Assembly (NCBI GenBank): GCA_020850375.1 | Contig: JADZET010000199.1 | Span: 1-10,904 of the forward strand | Origin: Phycisphaeraceae bacterium | GTDB lineage: Bacteria; Planctomycetota; Phycisphaerae; Phycisphaerales; Phycisphaeraceae | Reading direction: 5' to 3' | DNA length: 10,904 nucleotides | Shown: piece by piece, positions 6,774 through 10,904 of the stretch | Layout: every line of letters begins with the position of its first letter | Position numbering within the stretch: the stretch's first letter is position 1 | Notes under the pieces: generated by a model | Told to the model about the DNA's origin: nothing | The model's database searches: none | The model's input: the letters and a program-made list of their open reading frames with translations, nothing else | Program-made: the position numbers and the translations under genes

Positions 6774-7955
6774 CTATGACTGATGCGTGAGGATGGCTTG
6801 GGCGAGGCGCCGGCCGATCTCCTGGTAGTGAGGGGTGGTCAGGACGATGCGGCCGCGGTCGGCCAGGGCGTAGCAGGTCTCGATGGCGAGGGCGGGGGAA
6901 TTGAATTCGTGACCGGCGAAGTCGCAGAAGGTCGGCGTCTCCCAGCGTGAGCGGTAGTTGCCGGTGCGGGCGAAGTTCTCGGCTGCGTAGTTGCCGAGGG
7001 TCTCGCGGAAGCGGGTGAGCCAGGGGGCGACGCGGGAGCGGAGCTTTGGGGATTCCTTCTCGTCGGGGGGGTAGCCGTAGACGCCGGTGTCCTCGCAGGG
7101 GCCGGGGGCGTGGAAGTCCAGGGCGAGGGTGGGCGTGCAGCGCTGGGCCCAGCGGCGCATGTCGCGCTGGATGATTAGGGCCTCGTGGCGCATGGGGGGG
7201 TGGCCCCAGGCGCGGTTGAGGTCGTAGGGGAAGCGGTCCTTGCCGTAATCGCCCTGCAATACGCCGTCGAGGTCGGCCAGGGGGATGACCCAGGTCAGGG
7301 GGCTGCGGTCGCCGGCGTCGGCCAGGGCGCGGAGCAGGCCGTCGAGGACCCATGAGCCGGGGGTTTCGCCGGCGTGCTGGCGGGCGATGAGATAAATGCC
7401 CCCCGCCCCCGGAGGGCGCAGGCGTGGTTCATCACTTCCGGGGGGAGAGCCATAACGATTGCTCAGGCGTGTGAGCGGTCGGCCGGCGGGGGTGACGCCG
7501 ATGGTGTCGGTGTGCCAATACCCGCTGGTGTCGGCGATGAGTTGCTCGATTTCCGGGGGGCCGTAGGGGGGGCAGAGGGCGATCTCGAGTGATCCGCCGG
7601 GCGGTGGGCTGGAAATGATCCACGCCAGGTCGATCTGGCCGTCGGGAAGGTCGATGCGCTGCGGGGCTTCGAGGCGCTGCCACTCACTTCCGGGGGGGCG
7701 GATGGCGGGGCGGATGTTGGCGGTCAGGTCCGGGTGCGTGTAGGCGAGGCTGAGGTAGTGCCGCAGGAGAAGGCGGACGTGGTTGCCCGGGGGCGATGCG
7801 TCGGGATCGCGCTCAAGGCGGAAATGGAACCAGAGCGCCTCGGGGCCGCCGTGGGGGTGGGAGGTGAAGGCGATGGTTGGTGGCGAACTCGCGGCGTCGA
7901 TCCGCACGCCGGCCGCGTTGCCCATCGGGATGTCTTCACGCACGCGATAGGTCAT
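6774..7955 (-). CDS. M14-type zinc carboxypeptidase
   Basis: A 393-residue protein. ATG 7955 was chosen over the upstream in-frame ATG at 8054 because GGAG lies seven bases before it and the extra 33 residues are Arg/Ser-rich and unlike the family. Residues about 1-140 form a beta-rich N-terminal domain like that of cytosolic carboxypeptidase-type M14 members. The catalytic part begins near 150. Zinc ligands H194 and E197 sit in RQHAGETPGSW, substrate-binding N247 and R248 in DLNR, the third zinc ligand H282 in LDFHAP, and the probable catalytic E359 in AIETCY. All key residues are present, so it should be active and remove C-terminal residues, or short side chains, from peptides. There is no signal peptide, so it is likely cytoplasmic. 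Two loops encoded by the repeated G-tract word (PPGS at 88-90 and 171-174) look like small insertions. It is the first gene of a probable pair with the DUF4038 hydrolase. The substrate is unknown. Confidence 0.88.
   Translation of the reverse strand: MTYRVREDIPMGNAAGVRIDAASSPPTIAFTSHPHGGPEALWFHFRLERDPDASPPGNHVRLLLRHYLSLAYTHPDLTANIRPAIRPPGSEWQRLEAPQRIDLPDGQIDLAWIISSPPPGGSLEIALCPPYGPPEIEQLIADTSGYWHTDTIGVTPAGRPLTRLSNRYGSPPGSDEPRLRPPGAGGIYLIARQHAGETPGSWVLDGLLRALADAGDRSPLTWVIPLADLDGVLQGDYGKDRFPYDLNRAWGHPPMRHEALIIQRDMRRWAQRCTPTLALDFHAPGPCEDTGVYGYPPDEKESPKLRSRVAPWLTRFRETLGNYAAENFARTGNYRSRWETPTFCDFAGHEFNSPALAIETCYALADRGRIVLTTPHYQEIGRRLAQAILTHQS
7432..7445 (-). repeat. TCACTTCCGGGGGG word, copy 1
   Basis: A 14-base word identical to 7684-7697 and, over its last 12 bases, the reverse complement of 6475-6486. 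On the coding strand it reads CCC CCC GGA AGT and encodes PPGS followed by D in the M14 protein, shortly before the zinc-binding motif. Confidence 0.6.
7684..7697 (-). repeat. TCACTTCCGGGGGG word, copy 2
   Basis: Exact 14-base duplicate of 7432-7445, in the same reading frame of the same gene, encoding PPGS followed by E near residue 90 of the M14 protein. One further G follows it. A related, shorter form, TTTCCGGGGGG, is at 7550-7560. Confidence 0.6.
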
Positions 7956-7979
7956 CAGCTCGCTCCGCGTCGGGCGACC

Positions 7980-7985
7980 ACTATA
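7980..7985 (-). promoter_or_regulatory. Candidate -10 box for the M14-DUF4038 pair
   Basis: TATAGT on the minus strand matches TATAAT at five of six positions. It would start transcription near 7973, leaving an 18-base leader that contains the GGAG ribosome binding site. No convincing -35 box was found at 16-18 bp. Confidence 0.35.
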
Positions 7986-8080
7986 CGTTGCGGGGCGGCG
8001 GTGTGATGCACATGCCCGACTGCTGCGGAGCATCCGAGGCCGAGGGGAGAGCATCAGGCAAAGTCTCGACTCAGTAAGCG

Positions 8081-8108
8081 TTGGATTTAGCGGATGACGG
8101 GGTAAACT
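8081..8108 (+). promoter_or_regulatory. Candidate promoter of the first PEP-CTERM gene
   Basis: TTGGAT (8081-8086) and TAAACT (8103-8108) are separated by 16 bp. Each box matches consensus at about four of six positions. The second PEP-CTERM gene has a similar layout (TTGGTG, 16 bp, TATAAT). The start would be near 8115, giving a leader of about 147 nt. Confidence 0.35.
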
Positions 8109-8142
8109 GGAGTAGGAGGTCCGATCTGTTGGTGGAGGAGAG

Positions 8143-8196
8143 ATGATTGCATTGATCGCGGAGGTTTCCCAGGAGCCCGTTTGCCGGGTGTCTTAA
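8143..8196 (+). CDS. Possible 17-residue leader ORF
   Basis: ATG 8143 follows a Shine-Dalgarno-like GGAGG (8134-8138) at four bases and encodes MIALIAEVSQEPVCRVS with TAA at 8194-8196, 65 bases before the PEP-CTERM start. It may be a leader peptide that controls the downstream gene, or chance. The peptide has no run of a single amino acid that would mark classical attenuation. Support is only the ribosome binding site and the position between promoter and gene. Confidence 0.3.
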   Translation: MIALIAEVSQEPVCRVS

Positions 8197-8261
8197 CCGG
8201 CGGGGCTGTGTGTTTGTCGTCTTGTGTTGTCGCCATCCCCAAGGAGAGAGAGGAGAAAGAC

Positions 8262-8993
8262 ATGTCTGGCTGCATGATGATCGGGTCGCGCGTGACGCGC
8301 GTGCTGTGCGTTTGTCTGGGCGTGCTCTTGCTGGCTCCGACGAGTCAGGCGCAGATCGAGTCGTTTTTCGATGTCTGGACGGAGCTGGGCGTGACGGCGG
8401 GGCCGCCGTATCCGTCGTCGCCGGTGATCGGCGTCCACGGGCTGGCCCAGAGTGTCCACGTGGAGAACATCGGGCTGTCGCTGGGCGGCGGGCCGGAGGC
8501 GATGGTGCTGAACCTGGCGGCGGTTGACTCCGGCGGAGGGGGTGGCGGGGGCGCGGTGTTGACGATGGATTGCTCGATTATGGCGGGTGATCCGCTGCCG
8601 GGGACGCTGCTGCCGATGGACGTGGTGTTCGAGTTCGCCAACCCGGATGGTTCACCGGCGCAGGGGACGGTGGTGTCGGCCTACATCATCGACAGCTTCT
8701 TCGACGTCTGGACGGAGCTCAGCTTCAGCGACGGCGGGTTGATGACGCATCACCTGCACGGCGAGATTGCGCCGGGGCAGGGGGCGTTGTTCGATGAGGA
8801 GACGACGGAGGTGCCCACGGGGACGTTCGATAGCTTCTTCGACGTGTTCGCTTCGGTGCGCGTGGATGGGCCGGTGATCCATGGCGTGCCGCTGGTGACG
8901 ATGACGCTGACCGGCACGTACACGCCCGAGCCGTCGGCGATGACGGTGCTGGTGCTGGCCGGGCTGGGGCTGCTGCGGCGTGGGAGAAGGTGA
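8262..8993 (+). CDS. PEP-CTERM sorting domain protein with three SFFDV repeats
   Basis: A 243-residue secreted protein. AGGAG (8251-8255) lies six bases before the chosen ATG; an in-frame ATG at 8181 would hide the signal peptide. Residues 1-30 are a signal peptide (basic start, VLCVCLGVLLLAP core, probable cut after SQA-30). The C-terminal sorting signal has PEP at 222-224, a hydrophobic helix (MTVLVLAGLGLLR) and a basic end, LLRRGRR. Such signals are read by exosortase/archaeosortase-type enzymes, which process and anchor proteins at the outer surface; none is encoded here. The mature part carries three copies of a short motif: ESFFDVWTEL (33-42), DSFFDVWTEL (144-153) and DSFFDVFASV (190-199), so it may be built of three related beta modules about 50-110 residues apart. 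A seven-glycine run (91-97) is a likely linker. Its function and ligand are unknown. The next gene downstream is another PEP-CTERM protein, apparently with its own promoter. Confidence 0.88.
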   Translation: MSGCMMIGSRVTRVLCVCLGVLLLAPTSQAQIESFFDVWTELGVTAGPPYPSSPVIGVHGLAQSVHVENIGLSLGGGPEAMVLNLAAVDSGGGGGGGAVLTMDCSIMAGDPLPGTLLPMDVVFEFANPDGSPAQGTVVSAYIIDSFFDVWTELSFSDGGLMTHHLHGEIAPGQGALFDEETTEVPTGTFDSFFDVFASVRVDGPVIHGVPLVTMTLTGTYTPEPSAMTVLVLAGLGLLRRGRR

Positions 8994-9053
8994 TCGCCCG
9001 TGAGCGCGCGGATAAAGAACCGGGGGAGCGTCTGATGTTGGGGCGACTTTTTT
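8994..9053 (+). terminator. Possible terminator after the first PEP-CTERM gene
   Basis: TCGCCC (8994-8999) can pair with GGGCGA (9041-9046) across a long loop that itself holds GCGCGCG, and six T residues follow at 9048-9053. The T-run right after a GC arm is suggestive, but the 41-base loop makes this weak. A second T6 (9060-9065) leads into TTGACA. Confidence 0.3.
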
Positions 9054-9063
9054 CAGTGGTTTT

Positions 9064-9113
9064 TTGACAAGGGTCGTAAAAAGGATTGGTGCATCGGGCG
9101 TTTGCCGTATAAT
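9064..9113 (+). promoter_or_regulatory. Promoter region of the second PEP-CTERM gene
   Basis: A perfect TATAAT (9108-9113) is preceded at 16 bp by TTGGTG (9086-9091), a half-matching -35. A perfect TTGACA (9064-9069) lies further upstream, 38 bp from the -10, too far to pair with it and without its own -10. The block is AT-rich (T6, T6, A5) in an otherwise GC-rich window, as expected for a strong promoter with an upstream element. The start would be near 9120, with a leader of about 84 nt. Confidence 0.6.
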
Positions 9114-9135
9114 GGTCGGCGTCATATCCGCGGGC

Positions 9136-9171
9136 AGGAGAGGAGAAAGACCCCTGTCCATGCGGGCATAG
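9136..9171 (+). promoter_or_regulatory. Shared purine-rich leader word and possible three-codon ORF
   Basis: GAGAGGAGAAAGAC (9138-9151) is identical to the 14 bases directly before the first PEP-CTERM start (8248-8261). There it is the ribosome binding site. Here it is followed after eight bases by ATG CGG GCA TAG (9160-9171), a possible Met-Arg-Ala mini-ORF, while the real gene uses a second site (AGGAGGAGAG, 9193-9202). This is either a duplicated leader whose start codon moved or a small regulatory ORF. Confidence 0.4.
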
Positions 9172-9203
9172 CCGGTCTACCCGGCGGAAAGAGGAGGAGA
9201 GCT

Positions 9204-10091
9204 ATGGTGCGCGCACGCAGGATCGGGATGGCGGTCGCGGCGATGCTGTTCGTGACGGGGACCGCCGGGGCGACGATGGTCAGCGGGGATCCGTCGGCGG
9301 ACGCGGGCTGGGCGGCGCAGGGCAACTCGCTCGAGAACGGCGTCTACGTCAAGGGCAGCGCGAATTACGGGTTCGAGACCTACTCGGCGGCGCTGACGGT
9401 GACGGCGGGGTCGAACCTCGAGATCAGCGACGGATCGCTGTCGTGGCTGGCGGGGGACGTGGTGCTGGGCGTCGGCGGGGTGTTTGAGCCGATCACGGCC
9501 GGTGATGCCGGGTGGGCGGGATTCACCGGCGGGGCGGTCAATGCGCTGCTGGCCGCGTCGACGGGGCCGAAGCTTCAGGCGAAGTTCGGCACGAGCGCGG
9601 CGACGTGGAGCACGAGCGGCATCGCGCCGAACGCCGGCAACGGCAACAGCAGCTCCAGCAGCGGCGGCGGGCGCGTGCAGGTGCGCACGTCGGCCTACTT
9701 CCAGACGGGCACGCCCAATCCGGGGCAGACCGAGCCGTGGACGTGGGACGGGAACTCGGGGCAGGTGCTGGTGCTGGACAAGGACGATCACATCGCCTGG
9801 GATGGGGCGTCGGTGCAGCCTTCGAAGAAGGTGGCACGGATGATCTGGGTGTGGGACGCGGGGTCGGGCGAGGTGGCGAGCTGGGAACTGCTGCTCAACG
9901 TCTCGCTGCTCGAGCGCGTGGCCCCGGGAGACTTCGCGGGCCTGTACCCGGCACCGGGCGACATGGCGATCATGACCGTGCAGGACGGCGACAATGCTTA
10001 CACCGATGCGCTGGTGACGGTGGTGCCCGAGCCGGCGGGGATGGGGATGCTGATCCTCGGCGGATTAGGCGTGCTGCGTCGGCGGCGGTGA
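9204..10091 (+). CDS. PEP-CTERM sorting domain protein
   Basis: A 295-residue secreted protein. ATG 9204 is set by GGAGGAGAG just upstream and by the signal peptide that begins there; the in-frame ATG at 9102 lies in the promoter. Residues 1-23 form a signal peptide (MVRARR, hydrophobic MAVAAMLFVTGTAGA, cut near A23). The mature region is rich in Gly, Ser, Ala and Trp, with beta-strand-like stretches (for example SAALTVTAGSNLEISDGSLSWLAGDVVLGVGG, about 61-92, and VARMIWVWDAGSGEVASWELLLNVSLLE, about 210-237). A Ser/Gly linker with five consecutive serines (149-153) splits two halves. The C-terminus has PEP at 275-277, a hydrophobic helix and VLRRRR, the exosortase sorting signal, so it is probably surface-anchored or part of the extracellular matrix. 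No catalytic motif was seen. It is unlike its neighbour in sequence apart from both targeting signals. A strong hairpin follows at 10150. Confidence 0.88.
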   Translation: MVRARRIGMAVAAMLFVTGTAGATMVSGDPSADAGWAAQGNSLENGVYVKGSANYGFETYSAALTVTAGSNLEISDGSLSWLAGDVVLGVGGVFEPITAGDAGWAGFTGGAVNALLAASTGPKLQAKFGTSAATWSTSGIAPNAGNGNSSSSSGGGRVQVRTSAYFQTGTPNPGQTEPWTWDGNSGQVLVLDKDDHIAWDGASVQPSKKVARMIWVWDAGSGEVASWELLLNVSLLERVAPGDFAGLYPAPGDMAIMTVQDGDNAYTDALVTVVPEPAGMGMLILGGLGVLRRRR

Positions 10092-10097
10092 GCGGTT

Positions 10098-10130
10098 CGC
10101 GGCGTCGGTTGCGATGTGTTTGATGCCGCG
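10098..10130 (+). ncRNA. Hairpin in the 3' region of the second PEP-CTERM transcript
   Basis: CGCGGCGTC (10098-10106) pairs with GATGCCGCG (10122-10130), nine pairs including one G-U, closing a 15-base loop. It lies seven bases after the stop codon and before the main terminator hairpin. It may protect the transcript end. No known RNA family was recognised. Confidence 0.3.
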
Positions 10131-10149
10131 CGATCCGTGTCAATACTCA

Positions 10150-10183
10150 AAGCCCACAGCGTCTTGCCGGACGCTGTGGGCTT
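10150..10183. terminator. Strong bidirectional terminator hairpin
   Basis: AAGCCCACAGCGTC (10150-10163) and GACGCTGTGGGCTT (10170-10183) form a perfect 14-bp stem with a 6-base loop. On the plus strand GTTGTTG follows; on the minus strand the stem ends in a run of T (TTTGAG). It sits between the converging PEP-CTERM gene (ends 10091) and the isomerase gene (ends 10208) and probably ends both transcripts. Confidence 0.85.
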
Positions 10184-10207
10184 GTTGTTGCGCAGATGGC
10201 AGGGTGC

Positions 10208-10904
10208 TTATGTGGTTGGGTTCGGCACGAACTCGCCGCCGCGGCATTGTTTGAGGTAGCGCAGGGCGTGGACCTGGCCGGTCATCTCCAGGTCGCCGCG
10301 GTAGACGGGGTCGTGCCAGCCTTCGATGTCGATGGCGCCTTTGAAGCCACCCTGGCGGAGGATGGAGATGATGTCGGTCCAGTTGGAGTCGCCGAAGCCG
10401 GGGTGGCGGTGCCAGCAGTATTGGGCGCCGCCGCGCAGGCCGCGGGTGGCGATGGCGTGGCGGTCGATCGTGGCGTCCTTGCCGTGGAGGTGATGGATCT
10501 TTTTGACCCACTGGCGGAGCTGGGGGAGGGGGTCGATCAGGGCGCCCATCTGGTGGCAGGGCTCCCACTCGAGGCCGAGGGCGTCGGAGGGGACTTCGTG
10601 GAACATCATCTCCCAGGCGGCGGGGGCGTGGGCGATGTTCCACTTGGCGGAGTCCCAGGCGCCGCCCATGTCGCAGTTTTCGAAGGCGATCTTGACGCCG
10701 GCGTCCTCGGCCCGCTTGGCCAGGGGGGCGAAGACTTTCTTGAAGGTCTTCATGGCGTCGGGGACGGGCTTGCCGGAGAGGCAGCCGGCGAAGCCGCCGA
10801 CGACGTTGCAGGTCGGGCCGAAGAGCTTGCAGGCGTCGATGACCTTGGCCCAGTCCTTGGCGGTCTTTTCGTCCTCGAGCGGGTTGCCGTAGATGCCCAG
10901 GGCG
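10208..10904 (-). CDS. Sugar phosphate isomerase/epimerase-like TIM-barrel protein (partial, 5' end outside window)
   Basis: The frame is open from the window edge to TAA at 10208-10210, 231 visible residues; an ATG at 10753 is internal, because clear family sequence (LGIYGNPLEDE, NVVGGFAG) continues upstream of it. Barrel-strand motifs of the xylose isomerase-like (AP endonuclease 2) superfamily are present: KIAFENCDMGG, LGLEWEPCHQMG, IHHLHGKDA and GAIDIEGWHDPVY. The Glu, Asp/Glu and His residues at these strand ends are the expected divalent-metal ligands of the family. Members isomerise or epimerise sugars and related polyols such as inosose; the substrate here cannot be told. The C-terminus (about 30 residues after the last motif) is normal. 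No signal peptide can be judged because the start is missing. It converges on the PEP-CTERM gene, separated by the 10150 hairpin. Confidence 0.88.
   Translation of the reverse strand, partial: ALGIYGNPLEDEKTAKDWAKVIDACKLFGPTCNVVGGFAGCLSGKPVPDAMKTFKKVFAPLAKRAEDAGVKIAFENCDMGGAWDSAKWNIAHAPAAWEMMFHEVPSDALGLEWEPCHQMGALIDPLPQLRQWVKKIHHLHGKDATIDRHAIATRGLRGGAQYCWHRHPGFGDSNWTDIISILRQGGFKGAIDIEGWHDPVYRGDLEMTGQVHALRYLKQCRGGEFVPNPTT

Larger units (their letters stand above)
7956..8261. other. Divergent intergenic region between the M14 gene and the first PEP-CTERM gene
   Basis: This 306-bp stretch separates two divergent genes. It contains a -10-like box for the M14 gene (7980-7985, minus), a candidate promoter for the PEP-CTERM gene (8081-8108, plus), a 17-codon leader ORF (8143-8196) and a purine-rich ribosome-binding leader (8241-8261). 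An in-frame N-terminal extension of the M14 protein reaches 8054 but looks non-coding. A weak GCCGG/CCGGC hairpin lies at 8183-8201. Nothing else was recognised. Confidence 0.6.

Noticed and set aside
7956..8054. 33-residue N-terminal extension of the M14 peptidase
   Set aside because: It is Arg/Ser-rich and unlike the family; ATG 7955 has GGAG at seven bases and a -10-like box just upstream.
8181..8261. In-frame N-terminal extension of the first PEP-CTERM protein
   Set aside because: It would bury the signal peptide and has no ribosome binding site, while the ATG at 8262 has a good one.
9102..9203. N-terminal extension of the second PEP-CTERM protein
   Set aside because: It overlaps the TATAAT box and the putative transcription start, and it displaces the signal peptide.
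10092..10149. tRNA-like segment (GGTTCGCGG resembles a T-loop)
   Set aside because: No acceptor, anticodon stem or CCA end can be built; the bases fit a simple hairpin (10098-10130) instead.

Overview
The window is GC-rich (clearly above 60% by eye) chromosomal DNA, most likely from a planctomycete, perhaps of the class Phycisphaerae. This is inferred from two secreted proteins with PEP-CTERM anchors ending in arginine clusters, a HAAS-type membrane protein, a DUF4038/apiosidase-like glycoside hydrolase, a sugar phosphate isomerase/epimerase-like protein, and several genes without a clear Shine-Dalgarno sequence. No tRNA, rRNA, CRISPR array, transposase or phage gene was seen.

Layout: (1) 3-77 may be the tail of an upstream gene that overlaps, by ATGA, a large 7-TM protein with an N-terminal HAAS-like helical domain (74-2380, +). 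(2) Facing it on the minus strand is a probable rnpA-yidD-yihY operon (4614 to 2414): RNase P protein, the YidD membrane-insertion factor and a YihY/BrkB membrane protein with a cytoplasmic winged-helix-like tail. rpmH and yidC, the usual partners of rnpA/yidD, are absent. (3) Divergent from rnpA is a HAD hydrolase of the haloacid-dehalogenase type (4752-5432, +). (4) A minus-strand pair follows: an M14-type zinc carboxypeptidase (7955-6774) and, 25 nt downstream, a DUF4038 apiosidase-like hydrolase (6748-5477). Both lack signal peptides. (5) Two PEP-CTERM proteins (8262-8993 and 9204-10091, +) each have a candidate promoter, a purine-rich leader word in common and a possible tiny upstream ORF. 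(6) A strong 14-bp hairpin (10150-10183) separates them from a converging, window-truncated sugar phosphate isomerase/epimerase (10208-10904, -).

How it works together: three themes are visible. One is RNA processing and membrane biogenesis (rnpA, yidD, yihY). One is carbohydrate and peptide turnover (M14, DUF4038, the isomerase-like protein, possibly HAD). One is surface display (two exosortase substrates; the exosortase itself is not here). No defence or mobile system is evident. The most unusual signals are small: a short word built on CCCCCCGGAAGT that recurs in or beside coding sequences and has expanded in frame to ASGG x4 in the hydrolase; a perfect inverted repeat over the rnpA start codon; possible leader ORFs before both PEP-CTERM genes; and a strand-wide G-over-C bias independent of gene direction.
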